A DNA stretch of 64,000 bases from Vitellaria paradoxa. Taxonomy: Eukaryota; Streptophyta; Magnoliopsida; Ericales; Sapotaceae. Location: positions 41,256,561 to 41,320,560 of the forward strand of contig CM034240.1 of NCBI GenBank assembly GCA_019916065.1. The letters run 5' to 3'. Below are positions 11,250 to 24,279 of the stretch, piece by piece (position 1 is the first letter of the stretch; every line of letters begins with the position of its first letter). Position numbers and translations under genes: made by a program. The notes under the pieces were generated by a model. The model had not been told where the DNA came from. It made no database searches and saw nothing but the letters and a program-made list of their open reading frames with translations.

Positions 11250-14200
11250 AACTACTTCTTGAATTTTTTAAACTTTTCTATTGTATCAATTTTTGTAAAA
11301 ATGTTTGCGGGTTAGTCTTCAGTTCTAATAAATTCCAACATAATTTCACCTTTACTGACCAAGTCTCTTGTAAATTGGAGTCGAAGTTCTATGTGCTTCG
11401 ATCTTGCATGGAACACTGGGTTCTTAGTCATGGCTATTGCTAACATGTTGTCACAATGGATCACTGTGGCTTGTTGTTGTTTTTGTTGCAGATTAGTGAG
11501 GATTCTTCTGAGCCAAATTGCTTGACAAGTTGCTTCAGTTGCTGAAATGTATTCTGCTTCTGCTGAGGAAAGTGCGACAATCTTTTGTTTCTTCGAGCTC
11601 CATGAGATTATATCTGATCCAAAGTGGAAAACATAAGCTAATGTACTTTTTCTATTGTCTAACGATCATGCCTAATCACTATTAGTGTAACCAACTAGCT
11701 ATCAAAGTCTTGTTCTTTCTAGTACAGGATTCTTTGTTTCTTCGTGCCTTGAAGATATCTTAGTATTCTTTTTGCTGCAGTGTGATAGAACTTGGTTCAT
11801 TCATGAATCTTGACAGTATACTTACTGAGTACACAATGTTTGGCTTTATGTTTGTAAGATACATCAATGAGCCAATAAAAGCTCTATAAGTCTTAGAATT
11901 AACTTTTTCCGCACTACAATTTTGTAAAACTTTTCATTATGAGCTAATAGAGTGGACACAACTTTGCATTTGTCCATATGAAACTTCTTCAGCAAATCTT
12001 CTGTGTACTTTTCTTGAGAAATGAATATCTCCCCCTCAAACTGCTTCACTTAGATTCCAAAGAAATATTTCATTGGACCCAAGTCTATCATCATTTTGCT
12101 TTTAAAATTTTTTACTATTCTCATGTTTGTACCTATATAGATTAGATCATTAACGTTCAGGCAAACAATGAGAAAGTCTTCGATACCTTATTTCAGGGCA
12201 TAAAGAGAAAGTTCACTTGGGCTCCTCTAGAATCTAATCTGAGCAAAATGGTTGTCAATTCTGCAATTCCATGCTCGTGATGCTTGTTTTAACCCATAAA
12301 GGGCTTTTCTCAGTCTGTGCACTGTATCATGCTTTTCTTTGACTTGATAGCCTTGCAGTTGCTCCACATAGACTTCTTATTTTAGATCTCTATTCAGAAA
12401 AGCTGATTTTACATCTAATTAAAAAACTCTAGTTGTGCTGTTAGAGCAAGAACTGTGCATATAGTTTCTATTCTAGCAATAGGTGCAAACGTTTCATTGA
12501 AATTGATACCTAGTTGCTGTGCATAGCCTTTAGCTACGAGTCTGGCTTTATGCATTTATATTGAGCCATCTTCTTTGTATTTAGTCTTGTAAATCATTTG
12601 AGACTAATTACCTCTTTCTCTTCAAGGAGGTCCCTAAGTTCCCAAGTTTTATTTGTTTATCATGGCTATTTCTTGATCCATAGCCTTTATCCAATCTTCT
12701 TTCTTATGAGCTTCTTTACAGCTTTGAGGTTCACAAGAGAACAAAGCAAAGTCACAAGTTTCATATAGTTCACTTATTAAATGCGTCTTTCTTGGCGATG
12801 AAAGTGAACTATCCGGACTTGATGAACTTGTAGATGATGAAAATGGTGATCCTAGCGGAGTTGCCATTAGACTCTGTGGTGGAGTGTTGAGCATTTCTTT
12901 CTTTTGAGCTTGTTGAAGGCTCCCAAAATTCACAAGGCCATAGTGTTTATCTGGAACTTTCATTCCAGTTCCATGATGACATTTCGTCAAACAAAGCATC
13001 TCTAGATATTATAAGATTGGTCTTTTTTGGCTTGTACAGGCAATAGCCTTTGGATTTTTCACTGTAACTAATGAAAATGAGCTTTTCTTCCTTTGCATCG
13101 AACTTGTCTTGATCCTGATTAAAGACGTGCGAGAAAGCTATACATCCAAAAACTTTGAAATGATCCACTACTGGTTTTCTATGATGCCATGCTTCATATG
13201 GAGTCTTCTAATTGATAGCTCTTATAGGTGATCTGTTGAGAATATAGATAGTAGTGTTAACAGATTCGGCCAAAAAATTCTTTGGTAGGCCTTTACTGAT
13301 TAACATGCATCTAGCCATCTCTACAATGGAGCGATTCTTTTTCTCTGCAACTCCATTTTGTTGTGGAGTCCTTCTGATGGTGAGTTGTCTTTGAATTCTT
13401 TGCTTTTTACAATACTGTATGAATGGAGTGTAGAGAAATTCTCCTCTCCGATCTGTCCTTAGGGTCTTGATCTTATGACTGCTTTACTTTTCCACTAAAG
13501 CTTTGAATTTGAGGAAGGTAGAGAATGCTTCAAACTTTTCATTGAGAAAATAGATCCACATCATTCTTGTATAATTATCAACAAAGAGAATGAAGTACCT
13601 TTTGTTACCAAGAGATGGAGTTCTTGATGGACTCCATATGCCTGCATGGACTAGCTCCTATGGAGTTTTAGCTCTCCATGATCCTTTTGGGAATGGTAAT
13701 CTATGCATTTTCCTGACAATACATCCTTCGCAAATTTTGTGATCTCCTTTAATAGATGGAAGTCCGACCATTATTTTATTTTATTTGAGAAATTGAAGGC
13801 CTTTGTAATTGAGATGACCATACCTCAAGTGCCATAGATGAGTATCATCAATTCCTTCACTTTTCAGTGCAACTTTATCAACTTGAGGCATAATAAGAAG
13901 ACAAACTTTCCCTAGCATTTCAACGGTGGCTATTATGGAATTATTTTTCTTGTCTCAAATCCGGCATTTTCTTTCATCAAAGAGAAGATAATAGCCTTTT
14001 TGTAGGAGTTGTCCCACATTTAGGAGATTCTAAGTTAAATTAGGAACATATAGAACATCATTGATGAATTTCTTTTCTACTTTTGATCGAACCAAGATTA
14101 CTTCTTTGCCTTTAACATTTTGGATCTTTCCATCTCCGAGTAGAACTTGTGATGTAACAAATTGATCAAGTTTTATAAAGATATCTCGGTTGCTTGTCAT

Positions 14201-15180
14201 ATGATTGTTACACCTACTGTCCAAATACCATACATTGTTGGCTTTGGCTTGGGCATTCATGTAAGTGAATACTTGATGACTTCCTTCTCCCTGAGTGAAA
14301 TTAGCTTCATTTTTGCGATACTTGTCTTGGTACCAATAATCCTTTTGAGAGTGGGTTGTATTCTTACATTTTTTACATTTGAAATAACAATCTTTTGTAT
14401 CATGATTTGACTTATGATAGATACAGCAAAAGTTTGGCATTACCTTACTTCTGCTAATATTCATCTTTCTTTCTTCTAAATTCTTAGGTCTCCATTTGCC
14501 TTTGCCTTTGTCGTAGAATGAACCTCCATATTTCTTTTGCTCTGAACTTCGATCAGACACTTGAAGTTTTGATTGGAATGCCTGATCAATAGAGGATGAA
14601 GATAAATGAGTGATCCTTTGTTCATAAGCTTGTAGCAAGCACATGAGTTCTTGCATTGGATAGGTTGACAAATCATTGGATTCCTTAATAGTAGCTACTA
14701 CATGATCAAACTTTAAAAGAAGACATTGCAGTACCTTTTAGACAATTTTGACATCCTGAATGGTATCACCAAAGCTTCTAATTTGGTTGACAATCTATGA
14801 AACTCTAGAAGAAAAATCTTAGATGGTCTCTACATCTTTCATTTGAATGTTGTCAAATTCTCTCCAAAGTGATTGAAGCTCTATGGAGATGATCTTTCAT
14901 TTCGTTGAAACTCATTTTTAAGACACCCCACGCATGTTTGGCTTTGTTTGCACCAAATATGCAAGGGTAGATTGTCTTGCCCATTCTTTGTTAAATGAGT
15001 CAAAGTGCACTGGTATCTCATTTGAGAAACTCTTTACACGCCTTCATTTGTACTTCAATCCATTGAGGTTCAATACCTGCTACTGGAGGATCATCATAGC
15101 TGCTCTCTACAACATCCCAAAGATCTTAGGAAATGAAAACAATCTTCATCTGACGACTCCAGTAGCCATAGTGAATGCCT
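11250..15180 (-). pseudogene. copia gag-pol relic
   Basis: Domains in minus-strand order. Gag end with a zinc knuckle CKKCKNTTHSQKDYW in which the last Cys is Tyr (about 14320-14380). Protease active site YLDSR in place of DSG (about 14200). Integrase core with TPQQNGVAEKKNRSIVEMAR (about 13300-13370) and C-terminal part (12947-13168). RT with LYGLKQASRAWN (about 12265-12300) and the catalytic box degraded to NVND (12146-12157; the family has YVDD). RNase H with VALSSAEAEYISA (about 11535-11580). Many stops and frameshifts separate these. The protein is not functional; it would once have reverse-transcribed and integrated the element. Confidence 0.88.
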
Positions 15181-15806
15181 TCAAAGATTAGAAATTAATT
15201 TAGAAAATAAACAAATACAGTTTAGCCTGAGGTGGAAGTCACTGGGTTTAGTTTTGGGTAATTGAAAAAAGTTTTATAACTCAAAGGTGATGTTTTACTA
15301 TTTTAAGAGTGGAATTTGGTGATTTTGAGGACATAGTTGGATCTGGAATATCAAAAAAATCTTGAGAAGGGCTTAATTGAAAATTTTTAGGAACTATGGG
15401 GTCTTTTGTAATTACAAAGGGTTACAGTGAAAAGTTTTTAATGAAGGGGGCTTAAGTGAAATTTCTGAAATTATTTGAACACTTAGCAGGTTTGAAAAGC
15501 TCAGCTTGGTGACGTGGCAAAAGGCTCAGTTGAGTCATATATAACTTTGGGTGATGCGACTCGGCTAATGTGACGAAGACAAGGCACTGAACCTGAAAAG
15601 GTCGGCTTGGCGACGTGGCAGAAGGCTCAGTTGAGTGATATATAATTTTAGGTGATACGGCTCGGCTGACGTGTCTTAACTGAGTGATATATAATTTTAG
15701 GTGATACGGCTCGGCTGATGTGACAAAGACAAGGCACTAAAAAATTTAATTTCAGGTTGTGCACAACCTTGCTTCCAAGCAGAATTGAAACCAGAACCAA
15801 CACTAA

Positions 15807-16200
15807 GGGTGTGTTTGTTCTAGGGATTAGATGATGGGGAATAGGTAATACCGTGGGATCCAATAATGGGATTGGATAAAAGATGGGATTAATTTTTTAT
15901 GTGGGATTATTTTTTTGGTGTTTGGTTGGTGGGATATAAAGTGGGATAAAAGATGTGATTTGATATGTGATGTGATAGGAAATAATTTTGAACATTTGGA
16001 TCTTGGAGGGAAGCAATCCGGCAAGGGGGGATTAATAATACCCCAACCCCGGGTTTACTCATCCCCCAAAACTACTCACTAACACTCCAATCCGTGAGTC
16101 CTACGGATTAACCAAAAAACCAAACAAACACCTCATTGTTGTGGGTCCCACGGATGAGGGACCCAATCCCACATCTTTTATCCGGTAAACAAACGCACCC
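15807..16200. mobile_element. Tourist/PIF-Harbinger-like MITE inside the copia element
   Basis: A 394-bp element with inverted ends GGGTGTGTTTGTT and (reverse complement of the right end) GGGTGCGTTTGTT, flanked by TAA on both sides (15804-15806 and 16201-16203). TAA target repeats and this terminus are typical of Tourist-like elements. No transposase. A truncated relative lies at 46199-46410. Confidence 0.8.
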
Positions 16201-16561
16201 TAAGGGAAATTGGGGTGCCAAACCAACTGACCAGTGCTAACAATTGTGCAAATTAATTGCACTACCATATATATATATATATATATTATTTTTTGGCATT
16301 TCCCATTCCCAGTCCCAGTGGCTGTAACAATCAAAACTTTGCGAAGACTTCGGCGATTCCATGCGGGCTCGTTTGGAACTTTGAGGAGAACTTCAGCGAC
16401 TCTATACAGGCTCGTCTAGACTTCATTTTTACTCCTGTTTGAATCGTTGCGATCGGCTTGATGAGATCTATTTCTCCGTATGATCAAAATCTAAATTTTT
16501 GGATTTTGATTTCTAGGCAGAGAGCTCTGTTCTTGTTGATTTCACGCGAATTGAGTTCAAC

Positions 16562-16580
16562 CATAGCTCTGATACTAAAA
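16562..16580 (-). other. Primer-binding site of the copia element
   Basis: On the minus strand the sequence just inside the 5' LTR reads ttttagtatcagagctatg, matching the TGGTATCAGAGC type complementary to initiator methionine tRNA used by most plant copia elements; the first bases have mutated. Confidence 0.75.
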
Positions 16581-16581
16581 T

Positions 16582-16956
16582 TATTGGAGAGTAGATCAAA
16601 ATAAGCACTGAAACTCTCAATTTTTGATTGATATTAATCTTACGTTACAAGATTTTTACAAACAGAACACGTTCTCTCTGAACTCGGTTGAGTTTTTATC
16701 CTCACTATCATACTCCAAACACTTACACTCCATCTCTATTTATAGTTGAATTTTTGAAACTACAGACAAAGAACTATTCAGTGCATTAAATGTAATTGCT
16801 TAAATGTCAAGCCAGGTACTTGAGGTGCTGCTTGTAGTGCGGCCCTGTGTGCGATGCGGCTGTGCAGTGCGGCTTTGGAGCTCTTCTTTATCAACAATGG
16901 AGGCACCGTTATCTTTATAGCTTGTGCCACCGACTTGGGGGAAAGCTGGTTCAACA
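16582..16956 (-). repeat. 5' LTR of the copia element
   Basis: Counterpart of 10860-11207, longer by short internal segments. Ends GGTTCAACA on the plus strand. Divergence from the other LTR, including several indels, points to an old insertion. Confidence 0.88.
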
Positions 16957-17079
16957 CATACATGTGTGCATATATATTTCTATTAATTATTGGTTTGCTT
17001 AGTCCTCAAGCACTAGTACATATAATTAGAATTAATGATACAACAATCGCACATTTCACAAAACTTGAGTTACATCATC

Positions 17080-17300
17080 TAGAATTTATATTTTTTTTAT
17101 TTTTTTTCTGTGCACAATTTAAGCAGCAACTTCACTCATGTCCCAAGCTTTCCCGATTGCTCCATTAGGCAGAGCAAATCAAATGTAAGTACGAGATTCG
17201 CCAATGCAAGCTCATCATCAGAAATTGCAAATTGAATCCTGGATGAAATTAACTCAAAGTCATGACCTTTAAAATCTACTGAATTTTCCAAGTACGTCTC
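17080..17300 (-). pseudogene. Antisense CYP71 3'-exon relic lacking the haem loop
   Basis: Read on the minus strand this gives [16 protein letters not shown] followed directly by an SSR remnant and IQFAI, then [18 protein letters not shown] and a DMSEV-like tail with a VHRKK-like end. The order matches the end of the CYP71 exon at 23668-24279, but the segment with the axial cysteine ([11 protein letters not shown] in the paralogue) is almost entirely deleted, and the tail has a stop and frame changes. It is the only P450 copy on the minus strand and lies just outside the copia 5' LTR. Confidence 0.8.
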
Positions 17301-17329
17301 CAAAATTATTCAAGAACCTGTAATTCACC

Positions 17330-18290
17330 CCGGCCAGAATGGTTATTTTTTAAATCTTCACTTATGCATTTGCTCTAGAATTTTTCAAGCCTCCTTTACA
17401 TTCTGGAAACTCAGAAATTCTTCAGAATTCATGGGCATAGCAGCAAGAACATATAGCCAATAGCTTTGAAATTTCATTCCACTTTTTCTTTCTCTAACTT
17501 GATCTATACATTCATAGGTTTTGAAATCTCCATGTCATCAACTTTATAAGTGGAATGAGATAAAGCTTCTTCAATTGCAAGCTAAACGTTGTAATTCATG
17601 GAAATAAGATGAGGTTTCATACGCATCTTCAGTATGAGTAATTAATGTTGTCAATCATAGGAGTCGTGTATTTGAACCTCCTTTTCTTGGGGGATCCATC
17701 TCACTGGCAATAGAATCGCGCCTTTGTGGTGGAAACTCTAGCCATTGTGGTGGAAACTCTAACCAAACCTACTCTGATACTAAATAATATTTTGCCCTTA
17801 TTAATTGTAGATCACTAATAATCAAATATATATATATATATTAGAGTGTGAAAAGATAAAAATTAATTGAACACAAAAAAAGTTATGAGGAAAATCCTTT
17901 TAAGTGCTACAAGACTTTAGGAATCTTCTCTCTCTAAAAATGCTACAAAACTCTAAAAGAATATCTATATTTATAAAGTATTTAAGCAATCCAACCTTCA
18001 TAAGATTGCAAAGTTTCCTATTTACAAAATCTTTAAAATATTTTCCCATAAATGATTGCAACATTCTCAAAGTTTAGGAAACCTTCTATGAATATATTTT
18101 TGTAAATTTTTAAAATTGAAACACATAATTTCATGTGAAGCAGATTTTTGAAAAACAAAATTTCTTAATTTTATATCTACCACTCATAGGAGTGAGATTC
18201 TAGCAAACTCACGCCTTGATCAAATTTTACTATGCTCTACAAAATATGTATAATAAAATATATAAAGAGCATCCAGCGAGATCCACACTT
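17330..18290 (-). mobile_element. Fragment of a second copia element: 5' LTR, primer site and start of gag region
   Basis: On the minus strand a primer-binding-like sequence (tttagtatcagagtaggttt, about 17766-17785) follows a stretch with LTR features (TATA-like 'ctatatttataaag' on the plus strand near 17970). It leads into a degraded gag-like region up to about 17330, where the P450 relic begins. The LTR's outer end is not identified and no 3' LTR is seen. The element differs from the one at 10860-16956. Confidence 0.45.
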
Positions 18291-19072
18291 AGCAAAAAAA
18301 CAGAAAACTCAGCGATTCAAGAATTCTGAATTATCTAAGTAATCAAGCTAGCTTCAAGCAAATCTCTGTGCTGAATTCTTATTATCATTAACCCATATTA
18401 CTAAGACACCTTATGTAAATATCTAAAAATACAATAACAATGTCATTATTTTTGTCCACAAATTATCAATTATAAATATAATGCCTAATAACATGTTTCT
18501 AGAAAGTGTTGTTTGTAATTCTAAAAGTGCATTTGGTGGTTATATCTAAAAATTAACTTAAAAAAGAGTGAATAAAGAAACAAAATAGAAATGCAAATAA
18601 CGTTTAGATAGAATTTTGTGACATATTAATTAAAAAAAATTATTTTGGTTTCAAAACCATTGTAAATATACCTTTTAATTTTTTTTTCAAATTTTTTGTT
18701 TCATTGGTCCTAATTTTTGAAAAACAAAACTCAAAACGAAACAAACCCGATGCACTTTAAAAATAAAAAAATAAAAAAAACTACCGTTGAAACACATAAT
18801 CAAATTGGGCCGACCTTCTTGCTTTTCAGAATTTCCTCCTATAAGGTCACCATGTACTAACTAACGCAAGATAATGAAGATTAAGATTCCTTTCTCTCAA
18901 CTTAACAAGTACTGGCTGGATTTTATTTTATCCTATTATTCCCTCATGAAAGCGGAGTCTTTATCCTTTGTTATGAGACTCTTTGCATAAGTGGTTTGTT
19001 TCTTGTTAGAGGCGACGCCTTGATCTTATTATTATTATTTTTTTTTTCCGGGTCTGGGATCGATATGCCTTA
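18291..19072. other. Non-coding, AT-rich
   Basis: No gene, repeat pair or element end could be supported. Confidence 0.5.
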
Positions 19073-19080
19073 ATTAAGAG

Positions 19081-19631
19081 CAGGGGCGGATCCAGAATTT
19101 TCAGTCAGGGGGGGCACCGGGTATCTAAGACGGGAATAACAAGTTATCTTCGGACTAAGAGTAGGAGAGAAATAATATCGCTTTTAGGGAGAGATAAAAT
19201 TATTCTTGAACATTAAACCGTTGATTATATTTTTTTCAATTTAATGGTTTAACTAGTTATTTTAACAGTATCTGAAATTTAATAAGATATCTATCATTAC
19301 TTAAAAAAATATAATTATTATTAAGTTTTTATTATTTATAGAATTTATTATGTTATATATTATATTTTTTGATATTATGCACAAAAATATTGAATAGTGT
19401 AATAGGACAATATATTTTATTTCAAAAAAATATTTGGATTTAATTTTTATAAACTTTTTTATGTTGAAAATTTTTGAATTTACCTTAGTTTTTAAATAAG
19501 ACCAATATAACCTAACTTTGAATTCATTTATTTTTCAATTAAGGTAAAATGTCAAGGGCATTTTTGTAATTTAATATCAAAAATCTAGGGGGGTCACTTG
19601 CCCCCCTTGCCCTAACGTGGCTCCGCCACTG
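19081..19631. mobile_element. hAT-type MITE with perfect 8-bp target duplication
   Basis: A 551-bp element with inverted ends CAGGGGCGGATCCAGA and (reverse complement of right end) CAGTGGCGGAGCCACG, flanked on both sides by ATTAAGAG (19073-19080 and 19632-19639). Eight-bp repeats and CAG..CTG type ends fit a non-autonomous hAT element. No transposase is encoded. Confidence 0.88.
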
Positions 19632-19639
19632 ATTAAGAG

Positions 19640-22256
19640 GTCCGTATATGGGAAAAGATTTGGTTGCTTACTAGATTGGCTAGTGCTTTATAGGGTTATG
19701 TCCCAAGATTTTATATTTATTTTTATTTTTCTTTATATATGTATATATATATATATTTCCTCTTAAAAATAAAATCTTTCCCATTAACTTTATTGGTTCT
19801 ACCTCTTCAACTCAGCTTCTCTTTTTTTGATTGAAACTACAATTATGTCATTGTTCTATGTTGGATGTATGGTCATGACTCCTATGTGTGAAAGTTTTTG
19901 GTCCATTAACACCACATTTGATGCCCCAAATGAAGTTGGTATTTAAGGTATATTGAGATAGATTAATAGTGATGTGAACAAGTCGTTGAGAAACTAGACG
20001 AATTACTCTTGAGGTCCAATAAAGCGCTCATAACTTATATTACTTTGGTGAAATTGATTGAAATATTATATATGTATATTTAGATATGACAACTGTTTAA
20101 ATTTCTTACGAGATTAAATACTTCCTTTAACTTTTTATTTGAACAATCATGAAATTAGGCATTAATGAAAATATTTCATGATTGAAATATGAAGATACTA
20201 TCTTACAAATCTAGCATGGGCCAAATTTCTTTTTTTTTTTAGTTGAACTCCAATATTTTGCGAGTTATTTGATTTGCAGCCAATAATAGGTCAATAATAT
20301 AATAATTAATAATAGGAACTTTCTTTTACTAGGGTTATTGTATAAATTCTTAGACCTCATTTGGTACAAAAGAATAGAAAAAAAAAATGATATGAACATT
20401 TTCACACTTTTATTTTATTACCATATTTAAAACACTTATTTAAAAAATTACTGTATATATATTTAAAATATTACTTTATTTGAATAACCAAACAAACTCT
20501 AACTCTTACTCTTAATGCCTAGCCGCACATTAGCTTTTGGCCCTTTACGTTACCTTACTATTCCAATTTAACGTACCATCTTTAAAGGTCACTTTGCTCA
20601 TGGTTGCATATGTCACATGGTTGGCATATTCATCCATAATCAACCTACAAAAAGTTTTCCACTATACAAGATGTGGACCTCATGTCACATACTGCCGGAG
20701 AGATATCTCAAAATGGGGCCGATATTTCGATTAGGATAATGCAATTTAAATGCAAGGCATCTTCATTGCACCACAATGGCCCGTACATGTGCCTTCCAGA
20801 CGGTTCAAGACAATATATTAATTCAATTTGTATAGTCACTATCCTTTTGCCTACAAAACTTTTTCAGTGTATGGTAAAGGGAAGGTTATAACAAATTTTG
20901 AAAACAACCATTTTCATTTATCCTTCCTTTCTCCTCAATTACACGCCACAGGCAATCATTAACCTACTAAAACGAGTGGGAAGGGATGTCATTTAAATTG
21001 AAATTTCTTAGTTAAATATTAGAGCCCCATAGAAGCTTTTGAAGTGAAACACACTACTAGAGACTTGAGCTTTAGTGAAAAAATAATTCGTCAAAATGAC
21101 AATAAAATTTATTCAGTGACACTATGCATGCTATTATCATAAAGTTGTTGCTAAAAATAAAACACTAAAAGTACATAGTGATAAATAGGCTTGGCCTAAG
21201 AACCACATGACACAAATTAATGCAGGGGAATTATATGAATCAAAATGGTAGAATAGATGAATGAGAAGTCTTCTATTTTATTTTCAAATACTCAAAAAGA
21301 AACACAAATTCTATCTAAATACCAAAATATTGAATACCAGAATCCTAATCAAAGCAAAATTAACTAAGAAATTAAGGTTATGTTTGGATACTAAAATAAA
21401 AGAGAAATACGCCAAAATAAATGATACTTAAAACAAATATTCCTAGAAAAGCAAAATAGTTTAAGAAGTACTTAAAATATAAGTAAATAATAAAAAACTA
21501 ATCCTAAATAAAATAAAATTGATAACTAAATATAACGTTTTTATGAATATCCAAAATCAAATAGAAAACTTCTATTATAAAATCTATTACAATTGCTAGT
21601 ATATATTATTTAGTGATAAATAATACATTTAATATCAGACCTATTATGAAAAAGATTAACATTACATTACTAAAAATATTTTAAGTGACAAAAAATTGTC
21701 CATTGAGATTAATTTTTTTTTTTTTTTATCACGAAAGCTCTTATTTGTTGCAGTGAGAAGCTATTGCGGGCCGGGCAAACTCATATATACATTACCCTTT
21801 TTTATTATTTTCTCTTTGTTTGTTGGGCTTATGTACAACCAGTTTTTTTCATATACAACAAATTAAGAATTGATTACGTAACATATGAGTAAGAAGATGC
21901 CACATAAATTAAGCAAATTCAAATACGTAACATGCTGAAGTTTTATTTTTCCCCTTTTTGTTTGGTCAAATTGGTAAGTTTACCTTTGCACGTCTCTTCT
22001 AATTTTGTGAGCCATATCTCTTAGCCGGCGTCCAAATCAATCGGGTTCTCATTCACTCTCTATCTCTCTCTCAATACCAAAAGAAACATATAAGGTACTC
22101 AATTTCCATACCTGCACATATTTGTGTATATACATATTGTAGATTGCATGCTTATTCTTAGAAGAATTTAGAGAACCGTCTAGGAGAAGAAACTAAACTC
22201 GCCATAGCTACCATACACATCATAGTTTTGGAGTCTTAATTAGAATAAGGTAAGAA
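19640..22256. other. Non-coding upstream region of the intact P450
   Basis: AT-rich, no supported gene. A short stretch at about 21200-21243 (cacatgac..aa(a/t)taatgcagg) recurs at about 43903-43943, just after the P450 pseudogene there, so this is an old cluster boundary. The last 250 bases contain possible core promoter sequence. Confidence 0.5.
22127..22134 (+). promoter_or_regulatory. Possible TATA box of the intact P450
   Basis: TATATACA about 125 bp before the ATG at 22257. Alternatives exist in this AT-rich sequence (for example near 22086), so this is only a candidate. Confidence 0.25.
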
Positions 22257-24279
22257 ATGTTGTTTTGCCAATCCTTCTTCTACTCTCTTCTTCCCTTCGT
22301 TGTCTTCGTAGTCTTCTTTCTCAAATGGCTTTCAACTTCTCCAGAACCCCACAAAAATAGACCACCTTCTCCTTCAAAGCTCCCAATAATTGGAAACCTC
22401 TACCAAATCAGTTCATTCCCTCATCGCTCGCTGCAATCACTAGCTCAAAAATATGGACCGCTAATGATGCTCTACTTCGGTGGTGTCCCAGTTCTTATTG
22501 TCTCCTCTGCAGACGCAGCTCACGAAATCATGAAAACTCATGATCTTTTCTTTTCAAGCAGGCCTAAATCGGCCGTTGCACGTAAACTTTTATATAACTC
22601 AAAAGACGTGACTCTTAGCTGTTACAATGAATATTGGAGGCAGATTAGGAGCGTATGTGTGGTCCATCTTCTAAGTAACAAGAGGGTACTTTCATTTCGT
22701 GGGGTTAGAGAAGAAGAGACTACCCTTATGATTGAAAAGATCAAACGATCTTGCTCTTCATCACCCAATTCGGTGGTGAATTTGAGTGATATTTTTGTGT
22801 CACTAACGAATAGTGTAGTGTGTAAAGTGGCCCTAGGAAGGAGGTATGGTGAAGGGAAAGAAGGGAAGAAGTTCAAGGAGCTTTTAGGTGAGTTTGTGGG
22901 ACTTCTGGGGGTTTTCAATGTAGGGGATTACATTTCATGGCTTGAATGGGTGAACCATTTAAATGGGTTGTATAGTAGAGCGAACAAAGTTGCTAAAGAA
23001 TTGGATAGCTTTCTGGAAAGTGTTATTGAAGAGCATACAATGAATCTTCAGGCAACAGAGGCAAATGAAGGTGAGAGTGTTGAAAGTGAACATCCACAGG
23101 ACTTTGTTGATGTTTTGCTTCAAATTCAAAGAGACAACACAGTTGGCTTTCCCATACATAGGGATAGCATTAAAGCTCTCATCTTGGTATCGCCCAGCGA
23201 CCCTCCCTTAACTTTGTCTAACTTCTTCTTTTTAGGTAAAACGTAAACTTTGTTTTCTCTCAAAGAGTGACATAATTTAATACTAGTCGCAAACACCTTC
23301 AATTGCAGATGAAACAATGGCAACACCTATTAATTGGTCAAACAAAGATGAAAATTTGAAAAGAAAAACAAAGAAGAAGAACTTCATTGGCTTCTATTTT
23401 ATGTTTTAGATAAGAACATAACTCAAGTTAAATTTATTCTATTTTTTTGAAAGAGTTAATTAGAAAAATGAGATAAAAAATTGAAAATTATTTTTTAACA
23501 AAATTTATTTTTTTTTCCTGATTAAGCATAAAAAAGTAAAGTATTCTTTTCCTTTTTTTCACTATTTTTTTCCTCCGCCTCTCCATGTCCCAAACAGAGT
23601 GTTAGGGGCTCATCTATTCATTTAATTGCATTTTCCATTTATAATGAATATTTGTATGCTTTTGCAGGATGTTTTTGCTGCCGGAACAGATACTACATAC
23701 ACAGCCTTAGAGTGGATAATGGCAGAACTCCTAAGACACTCCAAGGTGCTAAAGAAACTTCAGAATGAAGTACGAGGAATAGCCCGGGGCAAGCAGTGCA
23801 TAACCGAGGATGATTTAGAGAAATTGCAATATCTAAAAGCAGTAATTAAAGAGACCATGAGACTACGTCCTCCTATACCATTACTAGTTCCTCGAGAATC
23901 AACCAAAGATATCAAAGTAATGGACTACGATATTGCAGCAGGAACACGTGTAATCACCAATGCTTGGGCAATTGGAAGAGATCCATCATCCTGGGATGAA
24001 CCCGAAGAGTTTAGGCCGGAGAGGTTCTTGGACAGTTCAGTGGATTTCAAAGGGCATGACTATGAGTTAATTCCATTTGGTGCAGGAAGGAGGGGCTGCC
24101 CCGGAATTCAATTTTCTGTAGCTGTGGATGAGCTTGCATTGGCAAATCTCGTGCTTAAATTTGATTTTGCTTTGCCCAATGGCGAGAGAGGGGAGGATTT
24201 GGACATGGGTGAAGTTTCTGGTTTGACTGTGCACAAAAAGATTCCTCTCCTAGTTGTTTTAACTCCATGTACATACTAG
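22257..24279 (+). CDS. CYP71-family cytochrome P450, complete two-exon gene
   Basis: Haem-thiolate mono-oxygenase expected on the ER membrane. Exons 22257-23186 and 23668-24279; the 481-bp phase-0 intron has GT at 23187 and TTTGCAG at 23661-23667, the position usual for CYP71. The product is 513 aa, normal for the family. Residues about 5-25 form the N-terminal anchor and 36-47 the proline-rich hinge ([12 protein letters not shown]). The C helix is WRQIR (127-131). The I helix carries AGTDTT (315-320), ExxR is ETMR (372-375), PERF is 427-430, and the haem loop [10 protein letters not shown] has axial Cys454. No lesion is visible, so it is probably functional. It is closest in sequence and intron to the pseudogene at 42745-43909. 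The sequence looks CYP71A-like, but subfamily and substrate are not assignable here. A possible AATAAA is at 24462. Confidence 0.93.

Larger units (their letters stand above)
10860..16956 (-). mobile_element. Full-length degenerate Ty1/copia retrotransposon
   Basis: A 6.1-kb element read on the minus strand. Its 3' LTR is at 10860-11207 and its 5' LTR at 16582-16956; both have TG..CA type ends (the right copy has TA for one TG). Candidate target-site repeat: CATAT on the left, CATAC on the right. A primer-binding site matching the initiator-Met tRNA 3' end (TATCAGAGC core) lies just inside the 5' LTR, and a polypurine tract just inside the 3' LTR. The internal region keeps gag, protease, integrase, RT and RNase H remnants in copia order (integrase before RT), all broken. 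A MITE sits in the 5' untranslated part (15807-16200). Confidence 0.9.

Noticed and set aside
20537..20891. Two short plus-strand ORFs
   Set aside because: No recognisable domain, overlapping phases, AT-rich context; no evidence for a gene.
23187..23246. Extension of the P450 exon 1 frame past 23186
   Set aside because: The frame runs a few codons into the intron to a stop; splice sites and paralogue comparison place the exon end at 23186.
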